From: Roseivirga ehrenbergii
GTDB taxonomy: Bacteria; Bacteroidota; Bacteroidia; Cytophagales; Cyclobacteriaceae
Length of the DNA: 64,000 nucleotides
Direction of reading: 5' to 3'
Assembly (NCBI RefSeq): GCF_001593005.1
Contig: NZ_LQZQ01000001.1
Coordinates: forward strand, 186,001-250,000
The notes under the pieces were generated by a model, which was given only the letters and a program-made list of their open reading frames with translations, had not been told where the DNA came from and did not search any database. Of this stretch, positions 25,503-35,021 are shown in pieces (the stretch's first letter is position 1; every line of letters begins with the position of its first letter). A program made the position numbers and the translations under genes.

Positions 25503-28500
25503 ACCAAATCCTAATTTATTGAACCCTCGGTCGCCTTTGGTAGCTCGAGCACCCAAATCCTGACCATTGGCTTTTAACTTTACTCTATATAAGTAAGTGC
25601 CGTTAGCCAGTTGGTCGCCAAATTCATCCTTACCATCCCAAGCGTAATCGGTAATGTTATTTCCGATACGGATTGGCCCAAGTTCATCTTGTGTGATTTC
25701 TCTTACCACTTTGCCCGAAACCGTGAAAATCTGGATGGTTACCTGATCAGGAACTTCTGTTCCGGTAAGCGTAAACACAAACCTTGTACTGCTCGAAAAT
25801 GGATTTGGATACGGGTAAAAATTAGTAACCGTAGCCTCATTAATCACTTCAAAAGTGATGGTATAAGGACCAATTCCTGATTGGTTTCCAGAAGCATCAG
25901 TAGCTTCTACTTGCAAAGAATAAACACCATCTTCCAGTCCATCTGGCTGAAACTGCACACGATAATTAGAGTTTTCAGTGGCGGGTGTGAAAGTCACATT
26001 CGGGTCTGAAAAATTGATTCGTTGTAATTGACAACCATCACAAGCAGCGCCTAATTTGATTTCAACGCCAAGGGTATCGGTTTTCAAAAGATATGGGTTA
26101 TTGTCTCGTAATTCGAGCGCCACCAACGGACGTGGAGAAACAATATCTCCATCTAGAATATTAACTCCATCAAAAGTAACATCAATGGCGGGATTGGTTT
26201 CGTCTCTTAACACATTGTAAAAGCCTTCGAGCCTAATTACATTATTATTGAAGTACTGCTCAAGTTCTCCTCCGTTGTTTACAAAAACCTCCATATCATT
26301 CAACCCTACTTTTCCTTTGGTGTCTACAGGTATTGTAAAGTCTACAAATTCACCTGCTGCCACGGCTGGAATCTCAATGGTAGCAGTTATCTCTTCTCTG
26401 GTGTTTTGATTGTAGAGAATGTAGCGTACTTCCAGCGGCCCTTGAAAGCTGTATTCTGAAATATTAGTAAATCTGAATTGGGCATTAAACGGTTCGCCCT
26501 CATCTAATTCAATATTCGTGTTCTTATCATTCTGTAATGAAACCACTCCTTCTGGAACGCCTGCAAACGAAACCGACCAATTTTTAAGTTGTGGAGGGGT
26601 GGCCAAAGATTTGTCTTTCATCACCACATAGAATCGTAAATATGGATATTGAACAGGGTCTACACCGCTCAAATCCGCATCATCAAAAGCAATATTGGGG
26701 AATAAAACAGTTTCTGTTCCGTTGGGTGCTACCCCTACTATATCGAAGGTGATTTGATCGGTAGCTCCCAATTCAATATCTTTTGTGAACCTTCCCCAAG
26801 CACTAGCTGGGCCAATGGTTGGCGACTGAACACTACCGCTATCTATACTGGCAATAATGGCAGCATCAAAAGTAATTCTGGCCTTTCTAGCATTATCGTC
26901 AGCCCCAATAGGTTCGCCAACTACTTCTTGCGCTTGCCCAGCCACTTGACCTTTTCGGCCGTACATAATATATGGTTCTCCTGTTTGAAGGGCATTAATG
27001 GTAAAACGGCTGGCTCCAACTCTCTCCATGTCGTCTCTTACATCTGTTCTCCAATCGTCATAATTTAACTGGCCAACGGAGAAGAAAAGCACAAAGTCAC
27101 CATCATCCACCCCATCTACATATTGACGCATTAAGCTTTGAGCTGGCGCAATATTCACATCAGATAATGATTCGTTGGTAAATGAATTGATATAGCTAGG
27201 AGACCTACCGCATTTCAATGGATCGTTTTCATCAAAAACACCATCGGTTTGTAATACGAAATATGGTTGGCCGCTATCCTTGTTGAAGGCTATCGCATTA
27301 AAAGTACTCAAGTTGCAGGGGTTTGCTGGAATAATGGCTTGTCCATTTACATTCACCACCACATCAGAAGCGCGCTGGCCACTTGCATGTTCTGAACCAT
27401 AAGTTTCTATTTCGATGCTCGTAGTGGTACCTGCAAATACCCAGGATTCATTGTCTTCACTTTTAGCTACAGAGCTTAGTCTCAAATTGGTTAGCTGGTC
27501 AAATTCGGTTTGTGCCCAACCTCTCACACTATTTTCTATGTAAGTAAAATAAGAGTTTTCCCACGGAATAGGGTCTACAATTAATTCATCTTGAAAAACA
27601 CTTCTCCAGTAATATTGTATGGTATCATTCACCGTAGCTGGCACTAAATCTAGGCTCCATGTGGCAATTCCTTTCCCCGTTAAAACCTGTTCTTTCTTCC
27701 AAGGGCTATCAAAAGTATTAACAGTATCAATCTGCACTACAAAAGAACGATCATTTAGCTTTAGGTCAGCCGACTGCACCACAAGGTCAACAGAGGTGGT
27801 ATTGATTGTTTGGAAGTTAAATGGAGCTGTATTGAATGTTCCTTTTGCCGGAAAGAAGAAAGAAGCTTCTGCGCTATTGTTCAATTCACTTCCTTCGTTT
27901 ACACTTCCTTCAGCATCGAGAATTACTTCAAAACGATTTTCACCAAAGAAGTCCAATCCTTGATTTGCGATTTCATAGAAAACAGTGTCCTGATAGCGAA
28001 CTGGTTTTACTTTGACAGAAGGAAGGTTAACCACGGTTCCATCATCAAGTTTTCTATTTACAGTAACAGAAAGTGAATCGGTACTGGTTCTTCCACCATT
28101 ATTTACAATTACTCCAAGTTCGAAGAAAGGTGAAGCGGCTGTAATTTCCCTACCGTCTTTCGATCTTAAGAAAACATCTTCTGTTCTTACAGTATAATCT
28201 ACCTTATCGTGACCGAACAAAGGAATTGCAGGATCTCCTTGTAAAAGAATCTGTTCAACCGCTGCAATGTCAGTTTGGTCAATCTGGAAATTGTTGGCCA
28301 AATAATTCTTAATGGTTTCTTTCTGAATATTACCAATGGATTGTGTCATCCATAAAGTATCGGCCAGTAATTTGTAAAACTCCGCAGTATAATCGCGTAA
28401 AGAGTTTGGAATACCTACATCGGAATGAGCTATAAAATTAACGGCTCCTTTTCCTTCGGCAGAAAGCCAATCTTCTCCGAAAGAGGTACGATCAAAAATT

Positions 28501-30566
28501 TCACCTCCTCGGCAGCCGTTTACGATAAAAGCAGTATATCTACCTTGATTATTGTAACCGTTACTAGGGTTCGACACTGTTCCTATATCAATATCGGTAA
28601 AGCTAGAAGATGAGTGTCCGAAAAAGGTAATTAGCCCTACTCCTTTATTTACTTCTTCTGAAATATTAAATTTTTGAACTGCGTTATTCGTGTTTTTGGA
28701 AACATTATTAACATTTGCTCCTAAGTAATCAGCACTTACCTGATCGCCAAAGCCTTCAATAAAGCCTTTAAACCGCACCAATTCATCACTGGTTAAGCCT
28801 CCACTTAAGTGAACAAAGTTCTTGGTCCAAGGAGAGTCTTTTAATGACGCTTCTTTTTCTTTAACCTTATCCAAATAATTGGCCACGCTGGTAGAAACAT
28901 TTACCGACAATCGCCCGACAGGGATTGTTGGGATATTGGCCACTCCGTTTAATGCCTGTGTATAAAGAATATCTGATCCGGGTGCGCCCATGGTTGGTAC
29001 TAAATCTCTTCTAGAAACTGCTAGAGGGTTGGGCAGCCTTTGTACCTGATTATCAACCCTTCTTCCTCTACCAATAATAAATAGATATTCTGGATCACTA
29101 TTATTATATACATGCCTAACAAACCTACGAATGGCCAATGGCGTGTATTCGCCATAACTGAATTCATCATAAAGCTTGGTTACATCGGCATAAAGCACAT
29201 TGAAATTTCCTCCCTCAATTGAGCTTCGGTAGTCGATATAGGCCTGAACGGGGTCATCATAGCGGCCAGCCACTGGTTTTCGAAGCTCGGGGTGCGATAT
29301 AATGAGGTAGTTATTGTCAGTAACATCTTCATAATTAAACGTTACCTTCTCTATGCTCGGAGTTACAAACGCACTCCTTCTCTTCATAAAAACTTTTCTG
29401 ATTTCATTATTCGACTTTACTACACCGCTCAAGGTACTCCCAGTTAAAGTAGTAGTCGATTTTCTGATGTTTCTATAGTCAGTAATATCATACAGGTCCG
29501 ATTCACCCACCACATTTTCTATTTCTACAAGGCTATTTCCAGCCTTGGTTGGCAAGTTAAAAATCAGTTTATCTCTGGCTTGAGCATCTACTTCTTGCGG
29601 AAAGGAAAGTTTGATGTAGCCAACCGCCACCCTATCATCTGGAATTTCAGGAAAACCTACTGCTTCTACACGAACAATAAGTCTGCCTGTTGATGAAATA
29701 TCAGACCACTCAATTTGCTTAGTATCTGTTCCGAAATTGCTATAATTCAGATGAATGTCTTGAGATATTGTTCTTAAGTTTTCTGTGTCTGGCCCTACAT
29801 GAATAGAAGTATTATGCAACCGGTTATTGAACCCGACAATTTGAACTGTTAGCCTTGGGGTACCTTCAGTTTGAACACCGAGTGTAGCATTATTGATTAC
29901 AAAGTCTCGATATGTTTTACCACTGCGCAAGGTGAATTCATTTCTCATGATGGTATCACTCACGAACATCTGGCCGCGATCATAGCGCGACAATTTCACC
30001 TCTCCGCTGGGGTTTCCGATTTGGTAGTATTGACCAAAGGAAAACTGAGAAGTATATACTTGAAGAATTTCGTTTGTATGAGATTGAACAGGAGTAAGTC
30101 CAGCAGTAGATTCGTTCAGCACTTCCATTCTTTTTCCCGCTGCTCCCTCTGAATTAGTTAGGAAAAATGCTGTGGTGTCAGAGAACAAATTATAGAACTT
30201 GTGTATTTGGTCGGTTGGAAAATTGAAAAGCTCTGTATCCTGGGTTCCATCATTCTTCTTTCCAAAAAACTCAATATAATCTCCAGCACCAAAGGCACCA
30301 TCTCCCCCATCATTCACCGAAATCGCTACTTCTTTTCCTCTGTGAAATAACTTAAAGTTATTGGCCCCCGCTTCAGAAAAATCATAGCCCGATGCCAAAA
30401 GTGATTCATAAGTCAAACGATGAATATCGTCCGAACCCGTTTTTATTTTGAAATAAGATCGGCTATAATCAATCCACTCATTACCAATAAGCTGAGCATG
30501 AGCAACCTGAGATATGATCATCAGGCTGGCTATTGCAAGAAACCCGATTTTACTTACTCTTCTCAT
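25482..30566 (-). CDS. porU2: PorU2-like type IX secretion sortase, C25 (gingipain) family peptidase
   Basis: A 1694-residue protein. ATG at 30566 is preferred over the TTG at 30593 because a signal peptide (RRVSKIGFLAIASLMIISQVAHAQ) follows. The C25 catalytic domain holds His651 (TFFGHSSS) and Cys685 (VNGCRGGE), the expected dyad spacing. After it come several Ig-like/beta domains, a long region of unknown structure (about 950-1500) and a C-terminal FlgD/T9SS-like domain (PYPNPFSSSTRF, then YAWDGKDEFGDQLANGTYLYRV). Ordinary PorU is near 1150 residues; this length and its pairing with a PorV-like gene match the group named PorU2. By analogy it would process or attach cargo at the outer surface. 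Whether it replaces or supplements PorU is unknown. Confidence 0.8.
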   Translation of the reverse strand: MRRVSKIGFLAIASLMIISQVAHAQLIGNEWIDYSRSYFKIKTGSDDIHRLTYESLLASGYDFSEAGANNFKLFHRGKEVAISVNDGGDGAFGAGDYIEFFGKKNDGTQDTELFNFPTDQIHKFYNLFSDTTAFFLTNSEGAAGKRMEVLNESTAGLTPVQSHTNEILQVYTSQFSFGQYYQIGNPSGEVKLSRYDRGQMFVSDTIMRNEFTLRSGKTYRDFVINNATLGVQTEGTPRLTVQIVGFNNRLHNTSIHVGPDTENLRTISQDIHLNYSNFGTDTKQIEWSDISSTGRLIVRVEAVGFPEIPDDRVAVGYIKLSFPQEVDAQARDKLIFNLPTKAGNSLVEIENVVGESDLYDITDYRNIRKSTTTLTGSTLSGVVKSNNEIRKVFMKRRSAFVTPSIEKVTFNYEDVTDNNYLIISHPELRKPVAGRYDDPVQAYIDYRSSIEGGNFNVLYADVTKLYDEFSYGEYTPLAIRRFVRHVYNNSDPEYLFIIGRGRRVDNQVQRLPNPLAVSRRDLVPTMGAPGSDILYTQALNGVANIPTIPVGRLSVNVSTSVANYLDKVKEKEASLKDSPWTKNFVHLSGGLTSDELVRFKGFIEGFGDQVSADYLGANVNNVSKNTNNAVQKFNISEEVNKGVGLITFFGHSSSSFTDIDIGTVSNPSNGYNNQGRYTAFIVNGCRGGEIFDRTSFGEDWLSAEGKGAVNFIAHSDVGIPNSLRDYTAEFYKLLADTLWMTQSIGNIQKETIKNYLANNFQIDQTDIAAVEQILLQGDPAIPLFGHDKVDYTVRTEDVFLRSKDGREITAASPFFELGVIVNNGGRTSTDSLSVTVNRKLDDGTVVNLPSVKVKPVRYQDTVFYEIANQGLDFFGENRFEVILDAEGSVNEGSELNNSAEASFFFPAKGTFNTAPFNFQTINTTSVDLVVQSADLKLNDRSFVVQIDTVNTFDSPWKKEQVLTGKGIATWSLDLVPATVNDTIQYYWRSVFQDELIVDPIPWENSYFTYIENSVRGWAQTEFDQLTNLRLSSVAKSEDNESWVFAGTTTSIEIETYGSEHASGQRASDVVVNVNGQAIIPANPCNLSTFNAIAFNKDSGQPYFVLQTDGVFDENDPLKCGRSPSYINSFTNESLSDVNIAPAQSLMRQYVDGVDDGDFVLFFSVGQLNYDDWRTDVRDDMERVGASRFTINALQTGEPYIMYGRKGQVAGQAQEVVGEPIGADDNARKARITFDAAIIASIDSGSVQSPTIGPASAWGRFTKDIELGATDQITFDIVGVAPNGTETVLFPNIAFDDADLSGVDPVQYPYLRFYVVMKDKSLATPPQLKNWSVSFAGVPEGVVSLQNDKNTNIELDEGEPFNAQFRFTNISEYSFQGPLEVRYILYNQNTREEITATIEIPAVAAGEFVDFTIPVDTKGKVGLNDMEVFVNNGGELEQYFNNNVIRLEGFYNVLRDETNPAIDVTFDGVNILDGDIVSPRPLVALELRDNNPYLLKTDTLGVEIKLGAACDGCQLQRINFSDPNVTFTPATENSNYRVQFQPDGLEDGVYSLQVEATDASGNQSGIGPYTITFEVINEATVTNFYPYPNPFSSSTRFVFTLTGTEVPDQVTIQIFTVSGKVVREITQDELGPIRIGNNITDYAWDGKDEFGDQLANGTYLYRVKLKANGQDLGARATKGDRGFNKLGFGKLVILR

Positions 30567-31728
30567 CTCTCTCCTTTCTTTTATCCTTAGCAAACATTCC
30601 CGGAAGGGCTTCTAATGAATATTTCAAACTAAATACATGAGAATAAGGTGACTCGGCCACATTTCCGATATCCGTTAGTGCATAATCAATCACCAAATCA
30701 TCGAGCTTAATCCCTAAGCCCATATTGGGTTGAAAAGTCCAATACATTTGATCCGTACTTCCAGCCGCTCTTGAAAATTCTTTGATCCTCTGAAAATTCC
30801 CAACCCCCATTCTCACAAAAAACTTATCCTCGTAATCGAACTCAAAACCAAACTGCGGTTCGAAAGAAGCAAAACCTGTTTTAACCAAGGTATTTCTTCG
30901 GCCGTCAAAGGTAAATACCAAGTCTGCCGAGGTAAGCAACCCGATTTTATCACTGATAGGAAAAGTTCTTGAAGCGCCAGCAATCAGTTTAGGTAAAGTG
31001 AGCTCTACGGAATTACCGGGTAGATCATTGTTTGTTTGAGAAAAAACGGCTGCTAAATTTTCTTGGTTGATTGCCCAAGAATTAAAGGTGGTAGAAACGT
31101 CACGAATCATAATACCAAAATCCCAATCATAGTGGCGGTACTTCATGGCAGCATCGAGCCCAAAGCCCCAGGCATCAGCAAAGTCGCCTACCTTCCTACG
31201 GATTACTTTAAAGTTCATCCCAAAAGTCAACCCACGACCAAACGGCTTTCCGAAAATTAAACCAACGGAACGCGCATAAGAAAAAATAAAGGCGTAATCC
31301 TGCGCACTAAAAAAATCAATATTGTCATAATTGAGCCTGCCGTTATCATCAAACAAAAAACGCGTATCGGGAATATCATCAATCCCCAACCGAATAACAG
31401 ACAATGCAAAATGACTATCGGTATCAATAGCTCTAGCGTAAGAAATGTAATCGTAATTGGCTATTCCAGCAAAATAGGCGGCATGCTGTGCAGTAAATTG
31501 GTGACGGTATTCAATATCGGTAAGGGCTGCGGGATTCCAATAACCAGCGGTAGCGTCATCAGCTACAGAGGTCATAGCATTAGACATGGCCAATGCACGG
31601 GCACCAACGCCAATCGCCAAAAACTCATTGCTGTATTTGGGCGTGTTTTGACCTTGTAGTCTAGGTGTATATAAAAATAGAGGAATTAGTAATATCCCCC
31701 ATTGTAGTTTTTTAAGGTTTTTTCTCAC
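30550..31728 (-). CDS. porV2: PorV2-like outer-membrane beta-barrel protein of the type IX secretion system
   Basis: A 392-residue FadL-like barrel of the PorV/PorQ group. GTG at 31728 (VRKNLKKLQWGILLIPLFLY) gives a normal signal peptide; the TTG at 31749 would add seven extra residues and is less likely. Near the mature N-terminus is the group motif FLAIGVGARALAMSNAMTSVADDATAGYWNPAAL, and the C-terminus ends in beta strands. PorV shuttles cargo from the translocon to the PorU sortase; the 17-base overlap with porU2 supports a dedicated pair. Function beyond that is inference. Confidence 0.8.
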   Translation of the reverse strand: MRKNLKKLQWGILLIPLFLYTPRLQGQNTPKYSNEFLAIGVGARALAMSNAMTSVADDATAGYWNPAALTDIEYRHQFTAQHAAYFAGIANYDYISYARAIDTDSHFALSVIRLGIDDIPDTRFLFDDNGRLNYDNIDFFSAQDYAFIFSYARSVGLIFGKPFGRGLTFGMNFKVIRRKVGDFADAWGFGLDAAMKYRHYDWDFGIMIRDVSTTFNSWAINQENLAAVFSQTNNDLPGNSVELTLPKLIAGASRTFPISDKIGLLTSADLVFTFDGRRNTLVKTGFASFEPQFGFEFDYEDKFFVRMGVGNFQRIKEFSRAAGSTDQMYWTFQPNMGLGIKLDDLVIDYALTDIGNVAESPYSHVFSLKYSLEALPGMFAKDKRKERDEKSK

Positions 31729-31915
31729 GAGTAAATCGTATCCCTCCAATAATCAAAATTCAACATATTTATTAACAGGAGCTGAGGTCATAGCTAGAAC
31801 TCAACTCCAGCATAAATATTTTAATGCCCTTTTACAAAGTAAACAAAAAACATTCGGACTACCTCAAAACAGCCGTTTTTAACAAAATATTAAGCATAGT
31901 AATATTTTTTATACA

Positions 31916-31953
31916 GTACTATGCAACACATAGTACCTTATTGCGTATGTTTG
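31916..31953 (+). promoter_or_regulatory. PadR-type operator and -7 element
   Basis: GTACTATG (31916-31923) and CATAGTAC (31929-31936) form a perfect 8-base inverted repeat around CAACA. A third half-site, CATAGTA, lies at 31895-31901. TATGTTTG at 31946-31953 is an exact -7 element, so the operator would cover the -33 region and allow repression by the adjacent PadR protein. The ATG follows 35 bases later. Confidence 0.6.
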
Positions 31954-31988
31954 TGTATGAAAAGGTCGAACATCTTAAAGGTTGAGAG

Positions 31989-32324
31989 ATGAATTTAGAA
32001 AACACTCAGGTCCAAATGCGAAAAGGAATTCTCGAATTCTGCATTCTGCATATTATTTCGAGAGGTGAAGTTTATGCTTCAGACATGCTCGAAGAACTCA
32101 CCTCAGCGAAAATCATTGTCGTTGAAGGCACATTATACCCACTGCTCACCCGCCTCAGAAAAGCGGGATTGCTAGAGTACAAATGGGTAGAATCTAATTC
32201 TGGCCCGCCAAGAAAATATTACACGATTACTGAAGAGGGCAAAGAATTTAAAGAAAGCTTAAGTAACACTTGGCTCCAACTGGTAGAATCAACATCTCAA
32301 ATCATCACAAAAAACAACTCATAA
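31989..32324 (+). CDS. PadR family transcriptional regulator
   Basis: A 111-residue winged-helix protein: MRKGILEFCILHIISRGEVYASDMLEEL, then VVEGTLYPLLTRLRKAGLLEYKW and GPPRKYYTITEEGKEFKESL, the full PadR N-domain pattern with a short C-terminal dimerisation helix. It is followed after 10 bases by a PspC-domain membrane protein, a recurrent arrangement in which the PadR partner responds to the envelope. A palindromic operator lies in its own promoter, so autoregulation is likely. Inducer unknown. Confidence 0.9.
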   Translation: MNLENTQVQMRKGILEFCILHIISRGEVYASDMLEELTSAKIIVVEGTLYPLLTRLRKAGLLEYKWVESNSGPPRKYYTITEEGKEFKESLSNTWLQLVESTSQIITKNNS

Positions 32325-32334
32325 TCCTGCCGTC

Positions 32335-34842
32335 ATGAAAAAGAACATAAGCATAAATATAGGTGGCATCATATTCCATATCGAGGAAGACGGTTACGAA
32401 ACCCTCAAACACTACCTCGACTCCATCAATAAATACTTCTCTTCTTACGAAGACAGTGAAGAAATAATAGCCGACATAGAAGGCCGGATAGCTGAAATAT
32501 TTTTAGAAAAACTTAAAGATGGCAATCAGGTTGTTTCTGCCGAAGATGTAAACGCCCTAATTAAAACAATGGGAAACATCTCGGACTTTGAAGCTATTGA
32601 AGAAGAAGATGACTTTGAGCCTGCTCCTAAAAAAGAGGAAAAGAAAAAGAAGGCTAAAGAAGATCGTCAAAGCACATCATCTGAGCGTAGCACTTCTGGC
32701 TATCAAAAAACAGAAAGGCTTTACCGTGATTTGAACCGCAAAATTTTAGGTGGTGTAGCTTCCGGAATTGCTCATTATTACAATTTCGATCCTTTATGGA
32801 TGAGAATAGGAATACTTGCTATCACCTTTGGTTTGGTGTTCGCAGGACCACTGAGTGCTATTGTTTTTATAGCGTACTTCATCATGTGGGCAGTTACACC
32901 TGGAAGTTCAAATTTGGTTGAAAACAAAAATTTGAAAAAACTCTATCGCGACCCAGACCAAAGGGTAATCGGAGGAGTTTCGTCTGGCTTGGCCAATTAC
33001 CTCAATATTGATGTAATGATCGTGAGGATTATATTCTTGGTATTGCTTTTTGGTTTCGGTACTGGCTTGGTGCTGTATATCATCTTATGGATAATTACTC
33101 CAGAAGCAAACTCGCTCACAGACAAAATGCAAATGAAGGGCGAGGCTGTTACTTTATCGAACATTGACACCAATTACAAGAAAAGTAAAACCACTGATTT
33201 TGAACCAAAGGGAGAAGGCACATTTACCAAAATCTTACTTTTCCCCTTCCGACTAATCGGCAAAATATTCGTTGGGCTAGGACGTGCTTTCGCTCCATTA
33301 ATGCTATTTCTGGTAGCGGTAATTCGCATTGCCACAGGTGCAATAATTGCCACTACGGCATTATCTGTAATGGTTTCTTTACTAATAGCTGCGGGTGTAT
33401 TCATGGGGCTTTACAATGGTGATTGGTTTTTATGGGACAGTGACCTAGCTTATTTTCCAATAGAGATGTTCAGAAACACCGTTCCGGAAATTGGCCTCAT
33501 TTTCTTACTCGCCACAGCCTTTATTCCTGTGCTCTATTTGTTTATTGCTGGTATAACCATTATTGCAAAACGCAGAGTAATGAGCCCTGCAGTAGGCTGG
33601 AGTATTTTAGGTATCTGGTTCATTGCCATTATTGGCACTTTCGCTACCCTACCAAATGTAGTTCGTGATTTCAGAGACGAAGGCATTTATCGAGTTGCCG
33701 ATGATTTCGAAATAGAAGCCGACACCATAACGCTCAACATGAACGAAGTTCGAAATGGTCGCTTTACCAGAAGAGGCTACAGATGGGATGATGATTCTTA
33801 CTATGCTTACAATGACACTTACACTTCTGACTTTACAGATTTAGATATTCGCATGAGTGATTCTGATCAGTTTAGAGTAGAGAAAAGGTTCAGAGCACGA
33901 GGTAGAGATTTAGATGACGCTGAAAAAAGAGCACAAGAGCTTAGTTACGGATACAAGGTTGACGGCAGCACCATTACTTTTGATTCGGAAATGACATTCC
34001 CTGAAAGAGTAGAATTCAGAGCCCAAGAAGCTGATATTACATTCTTTATTCCAGAAGGCAGACCATTCAAAATAAATGAGGGAATGCGTACCATCTTGCA
34101 ATACTTCAGATATGGATACAGCTGGAGACAAGCTTACAACAATACTTGGGTTTTTCAGGATGGAGATCTTGTATGCCTTACCTGTGAATCAGAAGAGGCG
34201 TTGAGCAATAGCAGTCAATCAAACACTCAAAAATTCGACCTTGATGAGTTCTCTAGTCTAAAACTAAGTAGCAGCTTCAAAGTAAATTTAATTAAGGGAG
34301 AAAAGTACGAAATGGAAGTATCGAGCAAAACGAAATTTTCATCTCCCGACTTGCGTGTTTTCAATAACGAACTGAGTTTATCGAGAGTAGACTTCAAATT
34401 TGACGAAGAAGAAACTTCAAATATGGAAATTACCATCACTGTTCCCCAATTGAACAGAATACAGATTTCCAATAATGTTGACTTGAACGTTGAGAACTTC
34501 CATACAGAGCTCATTAACATAAGGATTTACGACAACGCCATCGTAAACTTAGACAGCAAAATTGAAGAGCTAGTGCTTTTCCTTACAGGTGAGGCAAGAG
34601 TGAATTTATCAAACAATGTGGGTAAGCTAGATGCGCTTTTGCAAAAAAGCGCAAGACTCTATGGTTATGATGCCAATGTAGAAATAGCCGAAATAGAAAC
34701 CGACAACGAAAGCCGAGTTCGCATCAATGTAAACCAAGAGCTGAACGTTACAGCCGAAGGTTTTTCTTCCATAAGCTATAAAGGCAAAGGCCAGCTAAAC
34801 GTTCGAGATAAAGGCCGTTCAGCAACAATCACCAAATTTTAA
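32335..34842 (+). CDS. PspC-domain membrane protein with adhesin-like (DUF2807/Toastrack) C-terminus
   Basis: An 835-residue protein. Residues 1-85 form a helical domain (MKKNISINIGGIIFHIEEDGY, then DIEGRIAEIFLEKL) resembling the HAAS domain that accompanies PadR genes. A charged linker follows (95-125). Two PspC domains come next (about 127-190, LYRDLNRKILGGVASGIAHYY; about 200-260, LYRDPDQRVIGGVSSGLANYL), then three or four more membrane segments (to about 445). The extracytoplasmic part ends in a beta-helical DUF2807-like domain (about 625-835; FDLDEFSSLKLSSSFKVNLIKG). PspC in other bacteria senses envelope stress. With the PadR gene just upstream this looks like a membrane-stress sensor module. 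The signalling route is inference. Confidence 0.8.
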   Translation: MKKNISINIGGIIFHIEEDGYETLKHYLDSINKYFSSYEDSEEIIADIEGRIAEIFLEKLKDGNQVVSAEDVNALIKTMGNISDFEAIEEEDDFEPAPKKEEKKKKAKEDRQSTSSERSTSGYQKTERLYRDLNRKILGGVASGIAHYYNFDPLWMRIGILAITFGLVFAGPLSAIVFIAYFIMWAVTPGSSNLVENKNLKKLYRDPDQRVIGGVSSGLANYLNIDVMIVRIIFLVLLFGFGTGLVLYIILWIITPEANSLTDKMQMKGEAVTLSNIDTNYKKSKTTDFEPKGEGTFTKILLFPFRLIGKIFVGLGRAFAPLMLFLVAVIRIATGAIIATTALSVMVSLLIAAGVFMGLYNGDWFLWDSDLAYFPIEMFRNTVPEIGLIFLLATAFIPVLYLFIAGITIIAKRRVMSPAVGWSILGIWFIAIIGTFATLPNVVRDFRDEGIYRVADDFEIEADTITLNMNEVRNGRFTRRGYRWDDDSYYAYNDTYTSDFTDLDIRMSDSDQFRVEKRFRARGRDLDDAEKRAQELSYGYKVDGSTITFDSEMTFPERVEFRAQEADITFFIPEGRPFKINEGMRTILQYFRYGYSWRQAYNNTWVFQDGDLVCLTCESEEALSNSSQSNTQKFDLDEFSSLKLSSSFKVNLIKGEKYEMEVSSKTKFSSPDLRVFNNELSLSRVDFKFDEEETSNMEITITVPQLNRIQISNNVDLNVENFHTELINIRIYDNAIVNLDSKIEELVLFLTGEARVNLSNNVGKLDALLQKSARLYGYDANVEIAEIETDNESRVRINVNQELNVTAEGFSSISYKGKGQLNVRDKGRSATITKF

Positions 34843-34864
34843 TTACGGCCCAAACCAATTAATC

Positions 34865-34897
34865 TTAACCCAATGCATAAATTATGCATTGGGTTAA
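34865..34897. terminator. 33-base near-perfect palindrome, probable terminator or operator
   Basis: TTAACCCAATGCATAA (34865-34880), one A, then its exact reverse complement TTATGCATTGGGTTAA (34882-34897). It lies 23 bases after the PspC gene stop and 125 bases before the sigma factor start. As RNA it would form a strong stem, but no T-run follows on the plus strand, so an operator role for the downstream sigma gene is also possible. Confidence 0.5.
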
Positions 34898-35021
34898 TTC
34901 ATTATAAATCAAGAACTTTACACCTCATTAAAAGACAATCAAGCCCTAGCGTAGAAATTTTTATCAGGGCCATGCAACCAAGTTTAACATTCATACATCT
35001 ACCTTGTGAATCAACCAAAAA

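Noticed and set aside
25482-30566. Classical PorU
   Set aside because: The protein is much longer than PorU and pairs with a PorV-like gene; PorU2 fits better, though the split between the two rests on length and context.
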